Assembly (NCBI RefSeq): GCF_002892535.1 | Contig: NZ_CP024847.1 | Coordinates: 1,984,001-2,048,000 of the forward strand | Source of the DNA: Aquella oligotrophica | GTDB taxonomy: Bacteria; Pseudomonadota; Gammaproteobacteria; Burkholderiales; UBA11063 | Length of the DNA stretch: 64,000 bases | Reading direction: 5' to 3' | Part shown: positions 1-9,607 of the stretch, in pieces | Numbering within the stretch: position 1 is the stretch's first letter | Layout of the letters: each line of letters begins with the position of its first letter | Made by a program: the position numbers and the translations under genes | The notes under the pieces: model-generated | What the model was told of the DNA's origin: nothing | The model's database searches: none | Seen by the model: the letters and a program-made list of their open reading frames with translations, nothing else

Positions 1-1
1 A

Positions 2-205
2 ATTGATATAGCAGCTGAGAAATCTCGCTTAACTAAAGAAATTGAGAAAAATACAAAAGAAATCGAAAAGATGAAAGTTAAACTGGATAACCCAAATTAC
101 GCGCTTCGTGCACCAGCTGAACTAGTAGCAAAAGATCAGGCACGGGTTAGTGAATTAAATGCAATTGTTGTAACACTTACGCAGCAATTAGCCAAATTAT
201 CTTGA
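2..205 (+). CDS. valS: Valine-tRNA ligase, C-terminal end (partial)
   Basis: Only the last 67 codons are in the window; the gene runs off the left edge. The peptide is a charged helical segment (AAEKSRLTKEIEKNTKEIEK) followed by NPNYALRAPAELV, which matches the C-terminal tRNA-binding coiled coil that closes bacterial ValRS. The full enzyme charges tRNA-Val in the cytoplasm. The stop is TGA at 203-205, and the next gene begins 13 bases later, so the two are probably cotranscribed. The identification rests on this short tail and on its position ahead of ycaR-kdsB. Confidence 0.82.
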   Translation: MDIAAEKSRLTKEIEKNTKEIEKMKVKLDNPNYALRAPAELVAKDQARVSELNAIVVTLTQQLAKLS

Positions 206-218
206 TCGGAGAGAATAA

Positions 219-395
219 ATGGATGCGAAACTACTTGAAATATTGGTATGTCCAGTTTGTAAGGCAAAAGTTGAATATGATAAACCAAATCAAGAATTGG
301 TTTGTAATAAATGTAAGCTAGCATATCCGATAGATGATGGGATTCCGGTAATGCTTATTGATGAAGCAAGGAATTTTGAAAATGCCAGTGAATAA
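219..395 (+). CDS. ycaR: Trm112/YcaR-family small zinc-ribbon-like protein
   Basis: This 58-residue protein starts [17 protein letters not shown] and has a second pair, CNKC, followed by [12 protein letters not shown]. This is the UPF0434/Trm112-like fold. The family is known in eukaryotes and archaea as an activator of methyltransferases; the bacterial role is not settled. A GGAGAG ribosome site lies just upstream at about 207-213. The stop overlaps the kdsB start by 14 bases, which suggests translational coupling. A ycaR-kdsB pair is typical of proteobacteria. Confidence 0.9.
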   Translation: MDAKLLEILVCPVCKAKVEYDKPNQELVCNKCKLAYPIDDGIPVMLIDEARNFENASE

Positions 396-1161
396 TTTTA
401 CGGTAGTAATTCCGGCGCGGATGAGTTCTACCAGATTGCCGCGCAAAATGGTGCTAGATGTGGTCGGAGTACCTCTTATCGTTAGGGTTGCTAGACAGGC
501 GCTTAAAAGTAATGCCAATCAGGTAGTGGTTGCCACCGATCATCAGGAAATTTATGATATTTGTGTCGCACATGGACTTAATGTAGTTATGACGAGTAGC
601 GAACATCAATCAGGAACTGACCGAATTAGTGAAGTGGTCGGTAAGCTTGGGCTTATGCCAGATGAAGTTATCGTAAATGTACAGGGCGATGAACCGTTAA
701 TTGATCCTGAGTTGATTAATCAATTGGCACAGTTTATTATCCGTAAACAAACGGCAATTGCTACACTTGCGCATCCAATTCATAGTAGTGATGAAGTGTT
801 TAATCCCAATGTAGTAAAAGCCGTGATAAATCATGAAAGTCATGCACTTTATTTTTCAAGAGCACCAATTCCATACTATCGCGATGGTTATACTCATGGT
901 GGTAAGGTTGAATTACCTAAGCAGATTAATGTATTACGCCACATTGGTATTTACGCGTATCAGGTGAGTTTTCTTAATCTTTATCATCAGTTACCAGTTT
1001 GCCCATTAGAGCAAGTTGAAGCATTAGAACAATTGCGCGCCATGTATAATGGTTATAAAATTTCAGTGATGATTACTCCTGATGCTCCAGCGGCTGGTGT
1101 TGATACACTTGAAGATCTAGTACGTGTACGTCAAATTATTGCCGCGGAGGAATATGAGTAA
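382..1161 (+). CDS. kdsB: 3-deoxy-manno-octulosonate cytidylyltransferase
   Basis: CMP-Kdo synthetase activates Kdo with CTP for addition to lipid A in the cytoplasm. The 259-residue protein begins [22 protein letters not shown], the nucleotide-binding loop of the family, and contains NVQGDEPLI and a C-terminal GVDTLEDL; E. coli KdsB is 248 residues. I chose the ATG at 382 over an upstream in-frame ATG at 358 because the alignment to PARxxSxRLP then starts normally and an AAGGA site sits about 9 bases upstream. It overlaps ycaR upstream and the 2H phosphoesterase gene downstream, consistent with one operon. Confidence 0.95.
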   Translation: MPVNNFTVVIPARMSSTRLPRKMVLDVVGVPLIVRVARQALKSNANQVVVATDHQEIYDICVAHGLNVVMTSSEHQSGTDRISEVVGKLGLMPDEVIVNVQGDEPLIDPELINQLAQFIIRKQTAIATLAHPIHSSDEVFNPNVVKAVINHESHALYFSRAPIPYYRDGYTHGGKVELPKQINVLRHIGIYAYQVSFLNLYHQLPVCPLEQVEALEQLRAMYNGYKISVMITPDAPAAGVDTLEDLVRVRQIIAAEEYE

Positions 1162-1684
1162 TTTATATTATATTGGACTTATACCGGATGAAGAACTAAA
1201 TTCTTTATGTGTAGCTTATAAAAATCAGGCAGAAGAGCTTTTTGCTTGTAAGGCAGCCAAAAAATCGCCTGCGCATATAACTATAGTTCCTCCTTTTGAG
1301 ATAGATAGCTCAAATATGGAATTGATTAATCAAGAGTTATCCGAATTAGTCAAAAACTATACTACGCTAGAACTAGCGATTCATGGTTGGAATCATTTTA
1401 AAGAACGTACCATTTATATGGCGATTGAGGCAACACCTCAGCTGAAACAAATCTTTACAGAAGTTTATGAGCGAGTAATTCATTATGTTACTCCACGTGG
1501 CGATAGAAAATTCATACCTCATATTAGCATCATCAACCGTGATTTGTTAGCAGAAAACTTCACTGCTGCCTATGACTTCTTTAGCCAAAAGCCATTACCC
1601 GCCAAATGTGTTTGTAGTAAACTAGTACTCTTTAGTCTGGTAAATGGAAAATGGCGAAATTCGATAAGTTATAATTTGATTTAG
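1154..1684 (+). CDS. 2'-5' RNA ligase / 2H phosphoesterase family protein
   Basis: The 176-residue protein carries the two signature motifs of the 2H superfamily: HITI in AHITIVPPFE and HISI in FIPHISIIN. These supply the paired histidines that act on 2',3'-cyclic phosphates or 2'-5' linkages. The real substrate is unknown. The start at 1154 is chosen over an upstream in-frame ATG at 1124 because a GGAGG site lies at 1146-1150 and translation overlaps the kdsB stop by eight bases. It is the downstream partner of kdsB in the same transcript. Confidence 0.75.
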   Translation: MSNLYYIGLIPDEELNSLCVAYKNQAEELFACKAAKKSPAHITIVPPFEIDSSNMELINQELSELVKNYTTLELAIHGWNHFKERTIYMAIEATPQLKQIFTEVYERVIHYVTPRGDRKFIPHISIINRDLLAENFTAAYDFFSQKPLPAKCVCSKLVLFSLVNGKWRNSISYNLI

Positions 1685-1685
1685 T

Positions 1686-2426
1686 ATGAATATGAAATAT
1701 TTGCCACTTTATTGTCTTTTATTTGCGAGTAGTCTGGTTTATGCCATAACCCCACCGCAAATATTACTTCCCAGTACTAGCACGCCAGACGATCTGAGCT
1801 TAATTCGACAAAAAGAGGAATCTCGCGAATTAAGCATTGAAGAGCAATTAGTTTATAAACAAATGTTCAGCATGGCTTATGCTAATATTGACACCCTAGT
1901 TGACGATGCTAACCTCAAGCCAAAAACTTGGGCAACTGTATTTTCATATGGGACAATTATCACTGGAAAGCTAAGAAATAGTGGTAATACCAGCTATCTA
2001 GTTGAGTCGGCATTACCCGGTGCACAAGAAATTAGCTGTAATATAGAGAAGCTCGGCGGACGAGTTATCATCGTTAGTAATTATACGGAAAGTGGGCTTA
2101 CTTATTCACAACTAGCTCAACTGCGAGCAAGCGAAAGTGAACTCAAAAAACAAAAAATTTGCTATAGTAGCCTCATTGTGGCAAATGCGGCAGATGCTAC
2201 CAATAAAAACCCGCGATTTGTTGCAATTTCCTCTGGAGATTATGAGAGTGTTGTAACAACAGCAAAATTGCCACCGCTAAAAATTATTGCATATTTTGGG
2301 ACCAAATTTGAAGATTTCCCAGACTTTAAAGCAAATACAGCAAGCATGTTATCGCCAGACTCTTCAAAATTTGAACCATTTGGCTATAACTATTTCCTCT
2401 TACCTGATTTTCTTAGTAAAAATTGA
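1686..2426 (+). CDS. Exported protein of unknown function
   Basis: The protein has 246 residues and begins with a clear Sec-type signal, MNMKYLPLYCLLFASSLVYA followed by ITPPQ, with probable cleavage after VYA. The mature part is soluble and mixed alpha/beta, with a cysteine in EISCNIEK and another in KKQKICYSS that could form a disulfide in the periplasm. I recognise no family. It begins one base after the upstream stop codon, so it probably rides on the kdsB operon. A second ATG at 1692 is an equally possible start. Confidence 0.7.
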   Translation: MNMKYLPLYCLLFASSLVYAITPPQILLPSTSTPDDLSLIRQKEESRELSIEEQLVYKQMFSMAYANIDTLVDDANLKPKTWATVFSYGTIITGKLRNSGNTSYLVESALPGAQEISCNIEKLGGRVIIVSNYTESGLTYSQLAQLRASESELKKQKICYSSLIVANAADATNKNPRFVAISSGDYESVVTTAKLPPLKIIAYFGTKFEDFPDFKANTASMLSPDSSKFEPFGYNYFLLPDFLSKN

Positions 2427-2507
2427 CCCAATATTGCATTGCAATGATAATAATTGGTAAAATGTAATATAATTGCGCTTAGTTGACTTAATTAGAAGGT
2501 TATTCCA

Positions 2508-3800
2508 GTGAGTTTTGATCAAGACACCATAAATAAAGTAATTGAATTATTCAAAAATGAAGTTATTCCAGCAGAAGGCTGTACTGAGCCAATTGCTATA
2601 GCACTAGCGACAGCAAAAGCTCGAGAAATACTTGGGTGTGAACCAGAACATATTAATCTCATCCTCTCGGGAAATATAATTAAAAATGTTAAGAGTGTAT
2701 TTGTACCCAATAGTGGTAATATGGTGGGAATTGAAGTTGCAGCTGCCATGGGAGCACTTGCTGGTGATGCCAATCAAGAATTAATGGTGCTTAGCAAGGT
2801 TACACCAGAAGAAATGGTAAAAGTACGTGAATTTTTGGCTAAAGATACTGTACACTACACTAAGTCAGATAATAATTTTAAACTTTATATTAAAGTTAAA
2901 ATGATTGCAGGGAGTCAATCGGCAAGTGTTGAACTAAAACACGTCCACAACAATATTACCGAGATAGTTAAAAATGGTGAGACTCAGCTAAAAATTAACG
3001 ACTCAGGCAGTAAAGCTAAACTTGAAGACGATGCAGCAATCCTTAATATAAAGTTAATTTATGATCTAGCTAAAGAGGTTGATATAAATCTTCTAAAGCC
3101 TATTCTTGAAAAAATTATTAATTGTAATACCGCTATTTCAATAGAAGGCTTAACTCATGACTATGGGGTTAGAACCGGAAAAAATATTAAAACCAGTATT
3201 GAACGTGGATTTTATGGCAAAGATGCAAGAAATCTGAGTGCTAGTAATGCAGCTGCCGCAAGCGATGCACGGATGGGGGGCTCGGCAATGCCCGTGATGA
3301 CTGCTGCCGGAAGTGGTAATGTTGGTTTAACTTCATCAATTCCAGTTATTACCTATTGCCGAGAAAATGGCTTAAGTGAAGATAAAATGATGCGCGGACT
3401 GATTTTTTCAATTCTAGCATCAGTACATATAAAAAACAATATTGGACGGCTTTCTGCATACTGTGGACCTATGTGTGCTGCAGGAGCAGTATCTGGAGCA
3501 TTAGTCTTTCTTAATGATGAGAGTTATGAGGTAGTGGCAAAAGCAATTATTAATACCCTATCTGGAGTATCTGGTGTATTTTGCGATGGAGCAAATTCAT
3601 CATGCTCAGTAAAAATAGCCAACGGCACATATGCTGCCTTTGATGGTGCTGCATCAGCAATGAATGGTAATGTGGTTACACCCGGAGACGGAATTGTTGC
3701 GGATGATGTTGAAGCAACTATTCGTAATATTGGTGAGCTTGCCCGTGATGGAATGCGTGAAACTGATGAGGTTATTCTTGAAATAATGACCCGTAAGTAA
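2508..3800 (+). CDS. cyuA: L-cysteine desulfidase / serine dehydratase alpha-like (CyuA/YhaM, UPF0597)
   Basis: The 430-residue protein matches the UPF0597 family, whose characterised members break L-cysteine to pyruvate, ammonia and sulfide using a 4Fe-4S cluster. Visible hallmarks are EGCTEPIAIALATAKA near residue 22, the glycine-rich stretch GSGNVGLTSSIPV, and the C-terminal cysteines in YCGPMCAAG and FCDGANSSCS that fit a cluster site. The start is GTG at 2508 with AGAAGG about 8 bases upstream; there is no better ATG. It stands alone on the plus strand and ends before a bidirectional hairpin. Serine dehydratase activity is an alternative. Confidence 0.85.
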   Translation: MSFDQDTINKVIELFKNEVIPAEGCTEPIAIALATAKAREILGCEPEHINLILSGNIIKNVKSVFVPNSGNMVGIEVAAAMGALAGDANQELMVLSKVTPEEMVKVREFLAKDTVHYTKSDNNFKLYIKVKMIAGSQSASVELKHVHNNITEIVKNGETQLKINDSGSKAKLEDDAAILNIKLIYDLAKEVDINLLKPILEKIINCNTAISIEGLTHDYGVRTGKNIKTSIERGFYGKDARNLSASNAAAASDARMGGSAMPVMTAAGSGNVGLTSSIPVITYCRENGLSEDKMMRGLIFSILASVHIKNNIGRLSAYCGPMCAAGAVSGALVFLNDESYEVVAKAIINTLSGVSGVFCDGANSSCSVKIANGTYAAFDGAASAMNGNVVTPGDGIVADDVEATIRNIGELARDGMRETDEVILEIMTRK

Positions 3801-3875
3801 GAAACCAAATATCGCACGCGCACATTAAACTGTTACGCTTCAATATTAGTTGGTTCATTTATTTTTATTCTTAAT

Positions 3876-3912
3876 TAAAATAGGCGTTACAAAATGGAAC
3901 GCCTATTAAATT
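3876..3912. terminator. Bidirectional intrinsic terminator
   Basis: A perfect 10-bp inverted repeat, AATAGGCGTT (3879-3888) and AACGCCTATT (3898-3907), with a 9-base loop lies between two convergent genes. On the minus strand the stem is followed by a T-rich run (TTTTAATT), so it best serves the lipoprotein gene; the plus-strand tail is weaker. Confidence 0.75.
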
Positions 3913-3923
3913 TATAAATTAGC

Positions 3924-6251
3924 CTAATAGCCAGCTGTACCAGTTATATTTATAGAAACACCGATACCATAACCAGTATTTATCCATAAGCCACCACTAC
4001 CTGAGTATTCCCAGACCAAACCACCAGCCGTCGCAGCATAAAGATTGCTCTCGCCATCAAAGCTAAGGCTATTAACTCCAAGGGTATCAAGAGAATAAGT
4101 ATTGATTTGTACCCATGATAAACCATTATACTTAAATACATTACCACCCTGAATTTGATTTCCTTGAACGGCTGATGTCGCAGCATAAACATTTAAAGAG
4201 CTATCAGTAATTACACTAGTTATCGGATTCCCATCAAGTGTTCCAAGTCCAACCATCACCCAGCTACTCCCACCAACAGGATATTTCCAAACAAGACCTC
4301 CACTGCCCATACCAGCTGTCGCAGCATAAAGATTTCCAGCACTATCCATAGTGATTGAATTTATTGGGCTACCATCAAGCGACTGTCTTGAAGCACTTCC
4401 CGCAAGTACGGTCCAAGTATTGCTTGTACTATTATATACTTGCACACGCCCATCTTTTAATATTTGATCACCATTACTATCATAATAATTCACGCTAGCA
4501 TATAATCGCCCACCTGAAGTAGTCAATAAGTCTGATGGCTGATAGAGATCATCACTAAATATTGAGTTCCAGCTACCACCATTATTATTACTAGTATAAA
4601 TATTTGTATTTATTCCAGCATAAATATTACTTTCATAGGTTGTGAGTGCAACAATATTACCAAGATTTAAATTGCCAAGCTGTACCCATAATTTATTTGC
4701 ACTGAGATATTTAAAGACATTATTCTGTGTCCCAGCATAATAGCTACCGTCACTAGCTATATTTACTGAATATACTGCTGTACCATCAAGAGCACCAGTT
4801 CCAATTGGTTGCCACATATTTGCAGTATACTGATAGACCATTCCTGTACTACCACCACTATTAGCCGTGCTAGTATAAAGAGTATTATTTTTTATGGCAA
4901 GAGCAGAAACTCCACCATTATTTAATGTTCCAATACTATCCCAGCGAGCATTTCCAGCATCATATAAATAGACCTGTCCATTGTCGCTATCACCATAGGT
5001 TCCAGCATAAATACTTGAATCATTGAGCATCATGCTTGCTATTGCAGAAGCTGAGGTTGCATCTGGAATACCTAACAATGTCCATGAAGTCCCGCTTCCA
5101 TCATATTCATATACCTTACCAGTTGCAGTTCCTGTATAAAGACCACTACTATTTACAACGACTACATTTACTGAGCCATCATTAAAGGCACTAATTGTAG
5201 TCCAGCTTGTTCCTCCACCACCGTCATACTGATATACCTGCCCATCTCCACCATTTCCTTGTGTCGCTGCATAGATATCCCCAGCTGTACTAATCGCAAT
5301 TGATTGAATACCTGTACTATCGGGAGAACCAAGAGTTACCCACGCGCCACTTACATATTTGAATACACCATTGTCAGTATTTGAACTATTATTAGTTCCA
5401 ACATAAAGATTATTACTCGAATCAAGGGCAAGTGTTTTAATTGGCTGATTTAGGCTAGATGCAATTAAATTCCAGACCCCGTTAATATATTTAAAAACAT
5501 TCCCAGCACTTGTCCCAGCGTATAAATTATTATTAGTGTCCAAAATTAAAGCATTTACACCTGAACCATCTAGAGAACCACCACCTCCGCTACCAGCAAG
5601 CATAATCCAGTAACCCAGAGTTGCATTATATTTAAATACCTTACCCGCACCAAAGCCATTAAATATTCCACCACCAGTCCCGGCATAAAAATTACCACTA
5701 GAATCTATCGCAAGACCATTTATTTGACTGGAGTCAATGGTAGCTAATGGTGAATTGCCAGCAATTAAACTACCATTATTAAAAACCAGACCATCTTGAG
5801 TTCCAAATATGATTCCACTTAATGTAACTGGAGGTATAGCTGTAACTGTTATTATTCCAGAAGTAGTCGATGCTATACCAGTTGAACTTGCAGTAAAATT
5901 TGCTGAACCAGCGCCAATACCAGTAATTTTTACTGTACATGATGGAACTGTTGCTGATAAGGTACAATTGCTTGGAGATATAAAAATAACTGAGCTATTA
6001 TTATTGATGATTGCAACTATTGTTGATTCGGTTGTTGGTGGATTAGTAATGCTTATGGTCATTGTAATCGATTCCCCAACCACAAGTGTGGACCTAGTAG
6101 ATGATGAAATTACTAATTCTTCAGTACTAGGCGTAGGGGTTGGTGTGGGCGATGGAGAGCTGCTACTTCCTGCGGAACAAGAGATTAGTACTCCACTTAC
6201 AAGTATTATTGAAAGTAAACCCTGACATTTTCTAAATAACCTAACCAGCAT
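3924..6251 (-). CDS. Surface lipoprotein with an Ig-like domain and a repeated beta-propeller-like region
   Basis: The 775-residue protein has a lipoprotein signal ending in the lipobox LISC, then a Gly/Ser and Pro/Thr linker (SPSPTPTPTPS). Residues about 45-135 look like an Ig-like (Big-type) fold ending in SANFTASSTGI. The rest consists of roughly a dozen degenerate units of about 40-50 residues containing variants of DSSGNLYAGT, KYNG and a Trp near the end (SWVQI, GVWNLI). Such units resemble WD/Kelch or NHL beta-propeller blades. The cellular ligand is unknown; a surface adhesive or sensory scaffold is inference. It is a single-gene transcript on the minus strand. Confidence 0.75.
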   Translation of the reverse strand: MLVRLFRKCQGLLSIILVSGVLISCSAGSSSSPSPTPTPTPSTEELVISSSTRSTLVVGESITMTISITNPPTTESTIVAIINNNSSVIFISPSNCTLSATVPSCTVKITGIGAGSANFTASSTGIASTTSGIITVTAIPPVTLSGIIFGTQDGLVFNNGSLIAGNSPLATIDSSQINGLAIDSSGNFYAGTGGGIFNGFGAGKVFKYNATLGYWIMLAGSGGGGSLDGSGVNALILDTNNNLYAGTSAGNVFKYINGVWNLIASSLNQPIKTLALDSSNNLYVGTNNSSNTDNGVFKYVSGAWVTLGSPDSTGIQSIAISTAGDIYAATQGNGGDGQVYQYDGGGGTSWTTISAFNDGSVNVVVVNSSGLYTGTATGKVYEYDGSGTSWTLLGIPDATSASAIASMMLNDSSIYAGTYGDSDNGQVYLYDAGNARWDSIGTLNNGGVSALAIKNNTLYTSTANSGGSTGMVYQYTANMWQPIGTGALDGTAVYSVNIASDGSYYAGTQNNVFKYLSANKLWVQLGNLNLGNIVALTTYESNIYAGINTNIYTSNNNGGSWNSIFSDDLYQPSDLLTTSGGRLYASVNYYDSNGDQILKDGRVQVYNSTSNTWTVLAGSASRQSLDGSPINSITMDSAGNLYAATAGMGSGGLVWKYPVGGSSWVMVGLGTLDGNPITSVITDSSLNVYAATSAVQGNQIQGGNVFKYNGLSWVQINTYSLDTLGVNSLSFDGESNLYAATAGGLVWEYSGSGGLWINTGYGIGVSINITGTAGY

Positions 6252-6451
6252 AATTTAAATTTTCCAAACAAATGTACAAAAATAACATTCTACAGTAAAA
6301 AATTACTTTTATAACATCCGAATTGGATATAATCAGTAACATAAAGAATAATTCCGTAATTATTTTCCTAGATCAATCAACATAAATTAAAATAAGTTTA
6401 TATATCAATACATTAAACATAAAAACAAAGTGTCGCATTTTGTACACACAT

Positions 6452-7039
6452 TTACTTACACCAGCAGTCAAGAAGATGATCATTAACCACGCCAATTGCC
6501 TGTAAATGTGCATAAATCGTGGTTGAACCAACAAACTTGAAGCCACGCTTCTTCAAATCTTTGGCAACTAGATCAGACAACTCAGTGGTAGCCGGAACTT
6601 GGCTCATACTATTCCATTGGTTATCTACAACTTTATGTCCAGTAAAACCCCAAATATAATTATCAAATGAACCAAATTCTTGCTGTATCAAGAGAAACTT
6701 TTCTGCATTAACGATTGCCGCCCTGATTTTTGCTTGATTCCTGATAATCCCCGCATCATTCATCAACCGCCCAACATCTGACTCATCAAAAGCAGCTACC
6801 TTTTGCGCGATAAACCCAGCAAAAGCTTGACGATAATTTTCTCGGCGCTGAAGAATCGTGTACCAGCTAAGACCAGCTTGCATTGTTTCTAATAATAGAA
6901 ATTCAAAATGCTTATCTTCATCATGAAGTGGTTTCCCCCATTCCTCATCATGATAGCGCTGATAAAGTTCTGATTTATTGCACCAGCCGCAACGATTTTT
7001 ACCATCTTCAAGTAATATAGGTTTTTGCTTATTTGTCAT
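6452..7039 (-). CDS. tag: DNA-3-methyladenine glycosylase I
   Basis: The 195-residue base-excision enzyme removes 3-methyladenine from alkylated DNA. It shows NRCGWCNKS at the N-terminus, YHDEEWGKPLHDE, the substrate-pocket segment LETMQAGLSWYTIL, and a C-terminal DHLLDCWCK. The N- and C-terminal cysteines with a histidine make the zinc-snap of the Tag family; E. coli Tag is 187 residues. It begins one base after the uup stop, so it is cotranscribed with uup. Confidence 0.95.
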   Translation of the reverse strand: MTNKQKPILLEDGKNRCGWCNKSELYQRYHDEEWGKPLHDEDKHFEFLLLETMQAGLSWYTILQRRENYRQAFAGFIAQKVAAFDESDVGRLMNDAGIIRNQAKIRAAIVNAEKFLLIQQEFGSFDNYIWGFTGHKVVDNQWNSMSQVPATTELSDLVAKDLKKRGFKFVGSTTIYAHLQAIGVVNDHLLDCWCK

Positions 7040-7040
7040 A

Positions 7041-8963
7041 TTATTTTACCTTATTCTCCAATTCTTCCCAGCGCGCCAATTTCTCTAATAATAACTCATC
7101 GATTTCAGCAACCCGCGCATGGTATTTGGTGGCTAATTCTGGATTATCTTTGTATAACTGAGAATCTTGCAGCTTCAGATTCAAATCAGCTTGCTCCGCT
7201 TCAAGAGAAGCCAGTAAATCTGGTAATTGTTCTAGTTCAGTTTTTTCTTTATACGACAATTTATTTCGCTGTTGCGTCTGCTTATTTAGGTTAGAGTCTT
7301 TACTTGACTTATCTACATTAGCTACATTTTCAATAGGCTTCTTTTCTGCATAAAATTCAGCAAAATATTGATCTTTATAGCTAAACCAATCACTATAACC
7401 ACCGCTAAATTCAAGAATATTTCCCTCACCGAGAAAAACCCAAGATTGGGTTACCACATTATCAAGAAATTCCCGGTCATGGCTTACTAAAAACACGGTT
7501 CCTGGATAATTTGCCAATAGCTCTTCAAGTAACTCAAGAGTATCCATATCCAAATCATTGGTTGGTTCATCCAATACCAAAACATTTGCGGGCTGCGAAA
7601 ATAAGCGCGCCAGTAAAAGCCGATTACGCTCACCACCAGACAATGAAGCTACTGGTGAACGGAAGCGTGCCGGATCAAACAAAAACTCTTCCAGATATGT
7701 AGCTATATGCTTACGTGCACCATTGATAAATACATAGTCCTGCCCTTGCGCTACCACATCCTGAATAGTAGCATCATCATCAAGCTGCTGGCGAAGCTGA
7801 TCAAAATAAGCCACTTCCAATTTAGTCCCGAGTTTTACTTTGCCGCTAGAAGGCTCCAATTCACCAAGAATAGCTTTAAGTAGAGTTGATTTACCAGCAC
7901 CATTACCACCGATAAGACCAATCTTATCGCCCCGCAAAATTTTAGCTGAGAAATCACGGATAATTTGTCGCTCACCAAAACTCACTTGTAAATGTTCAAT
8001 TTCAGCAACAATCTTACCGGATAACTGCCCACTATCGATCTGTAATCTTACTTGACCTTGATGATCTCGGCGATTTTTGCGAGTCTCTCTTAATTCTTGC
8101 AACCTTCTAACCCGACCTTCATTTCGAGTGCGGCGTGCTTCAATACCTTTACGAATCCATACTTCTTCTTGCGCCAAAAACTTATCAAACTCAGAATTAG
8201 TCTTAGCTTCGTCGGCCAACTGGCGTTCTTTTAATTCCTGATAACGTGCAAAATTACCAGTATAGCTACGGATACTACCACGATCTAATTCAAGTATTTT
8301 GTTAACCGTATTATCGAGAAAACGTCTATCATGTGTAATTAAAACAATTGCTCCGGGGAAATTATTGATTACACCCTCAAGCCATTCAATCGCAAATACA
8401 TCCAAATGATTGGTTGGCTCATCAAGAAATAGAATATCTGGATTTACAACTAAGGCTTTGGCGAGCGCAACTTTTTTCCTAACTCCACCAGAAAGATCGC
8501 CAACAATTTGATGTCCATCTAGCCCAAGCTCTGACAATGTTTTATCAATCAGGTTTTTAACTGTCCAGCCATTATGTAATTCAAGTTCATGCTGTAATCG
8601 TTCGATTTTGGACAAAAGCGCTTCACTATAATCACTTGCCATTTGATCTAAAGCAGCATAATAATCTGTAAGATTGGCGGTAAGATTTCCCAAGCCACTC
8701 ATTACTTCCTGAAATATTGTGTTGCCATCATTTAATTCAGGCTCCTGAGCTACATAAACTATCTTTAGCCCCTCCTGATAATGAATCCTACCATCATCTG
8801 CTTTATGTGCACCAGCAATCACTTTTAAAAAAGAAGACTTCCCTGCCCCATTTCTACCAATCAAGCCATATTTATCATTTTTTTCAAGCGCAAAACTCAC
8901 CTTATCAAGTAGTTGATGATGTCCAAACGCCAAACTGACTTTATCTACCGTAATTATCGCCAT
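7041..8963 (-). CDS. uup: ABC-F family ATPase Uup
   Basis: The 640-residue soluble ABC-F protein has two nucleotide-binding domains and no membrane span. Domain 1 has Walker A GRNGAGKSS near residue 38 and the signature LSGGVRKKVALAKAL; domain 2 has GGNGAGKSTLLK and LSGGERNRLLLARL, each followed by LDEPTN. A charged linker joins the domains, and the last ~80 residues form a coiled coil (KTELEQLPDLLASLEAEQ), the DNA-binding C-terminal domain of Uup. Uup acts in replication/recombination intermediate handling and ribosome-related functions. An extended -10 element lies upstream at 9016-9024. Confidence 0.93.
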   Translation of the reverse strand: MAIITVDKVSLAFGHHQLLDKVSFALEKNDKYGLIGRNGAGKSSFLKVIAGAHKADDGRIHYQEGLKIVYVAQEPELNDGNTIFQEVMSGLGNLTANLTDYYAALDQMASDYSEALLSKIERLQHELELHNGWTVKNLIDKTLSELGLDGHQIVGDLSGGVRKKVALAKALVVNPDILFLDEPTNHLDVFAIEWLEGVINNFPGAIVLITHDRRFLDNTVNKILELDRGSIRSYTGNFARYQELKERQLADEAKTNSEFDKFLAQEEVWIRKGIEARRTRNEGRVRRLQELRETRKNRRDHQGQVRLQIDSGQLSGKIVAEIEHLQVSFGERQIIRDFSAKILRGDKIGLIGGNGAGKSTLLKAILGELEPSSGKVKLGTKLEVAYFDQLRQQLDDDATIQDVVAQGQDYVFINGARKHIATYLEEFLFDPARFRSPVASLSGGERNRLLLARLFSQPANVLVLDEPTNDLDMDTLELLEELLANYPGTVFLVSHDREFLDNVVTQSWVFLGEGNILEFSGGYSDWFSYKDQYFAEFYAEKKPIENVANVDKSSKDSNLNKQTQQRNKLSYKEKTELEQLPDLLASLEAEQADLNLKLQDSQLYKDNPELATKYHARVAEIDELLLEKLARWEELENKVK

Positions 8964-9015
8964 TTATAATCCATTTCATTATTTATCTAACCATTACCGA
9001 TTCTAAATTATTGCT

Positions 9016-9044
9016 ATTATAGCATATGAAGTTTTATCATTAAT
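9016..9044 (-). promoter_or_regulatory. Probable extended -10 promoter of uup with overlapping inverted repeat
   Basis: On the minus strand TGCTATAAT (rc of 9016-9024) is an extended -10 box about 55 bases ahead of the uup ATG; the -35 is poor (ATTAAT). An 8-bp inverted repeat, TATAGCAT at 9018-9025 and ATGCTATA at 9043-9050, overlaps it and could be an operator. Confidence 0.45.
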
Positions 9045-9240
9045 GCTATAAACACCTTACAGATAAATGAATAAAATAATCATTGAGCACCCAATCTCAA
9101 TCTTGAAGGAAACACTTGGCATTTAGAGTTGACAAGAGTAGGTTACAATACGAGAGAGAGAGAAGATAATTAATTACAAGCAGTTATTGTTAGTGTAGTA
9201 TAATTAATACTCTTAATAGTAAAAATTTTAGGGTTGTTTT

Positions 9241-9549
9241 ATGCAAGGTAGTATTGAAAAAATTGATAATTTAGTTAAAAATAATAAAGTTGTTTTATTC
9301 ATGAAAGGTTCCGCAAAGTTTCCTTTGTGTGGTTTTTCTGGACGCGCAGTTAAAATTCTCTCATTATGTGGTGTTACCGATTTCGTCACCTTTAATGTTC
9401 TTGAAGATGAGGGTGTTCGCCAGCAAATAAAAGAATACTCAAACTGGCCAACAATCCCACAGTTATACATAAATGGAGAATTTGTCGGTGGATCAGATAT
9501 CATGGCAGAAATGTACGAATCTGGGGAACTTCAGCAATTATTACCTTAA
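9241..9549 (+). CDS. grxD: Monothiol glutaredoxin (Grx4/GrxD type)
   Basis: The 102-residue protein has the monothiol active-site motif CGFS (FPLCGFSGRAV), the conserved lysine in VVLFMKGS, the TIPQLYINGEFVGGSD glutathione-binding segment and a C-terminal ESGELQQLL. Members carry or deliver 2Fe-2S clusters bound with glutathione and help iron-sulfur protein maturation. An AGGG ribosome site precedes the ATG. It forms a single transcript ended by a strong terminator at 9554-9580. Confidence 0.95.
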   Translation: MQGSIEKIDNLVKNNKVVLFMKGSAKFPLCGFSGRAVKILSLCGVTDFVTFNVLEDEGVRQQIKEYSNWPTIPQLYINGEFVGGSDIMAEMYESGELQQLLP

Positions 9550-9553
9550 TAAG

Positions 9554-9580
9554 AAGAGGTCCACAGATGACCTCTTTTTT
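9554..9580 (+). terminator. Intrinsic terminator after grxD
   Basis: AAGAGGTC (9554-9561) pairs perfectly with GACCTCTT (9569-9576) over a 7-base loop and runs into six T residues, a textbook rho-independent terminator. Confidence 0.9.
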
Positions 9581-9607
9581 AATTCATAATATTAAATGGA
9601 ATATGCA

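Noticed and set aside
5809-6225. Plus-strand open frame opposite the propeller lipoprotein
   Set aside because: Val/Ile-rich translation mirrors the Thr/Asn-rich repeats on the other strand; no start signals.
9129-9160. TTGACA followed by a purine-rich GA repeat upstream of grxD as a promoter
   Set aside because: No -10 box at suitable spacing from TTGACA; a TATAAT at 9199 is too far away and lacks its own -35. No firm call can be made.
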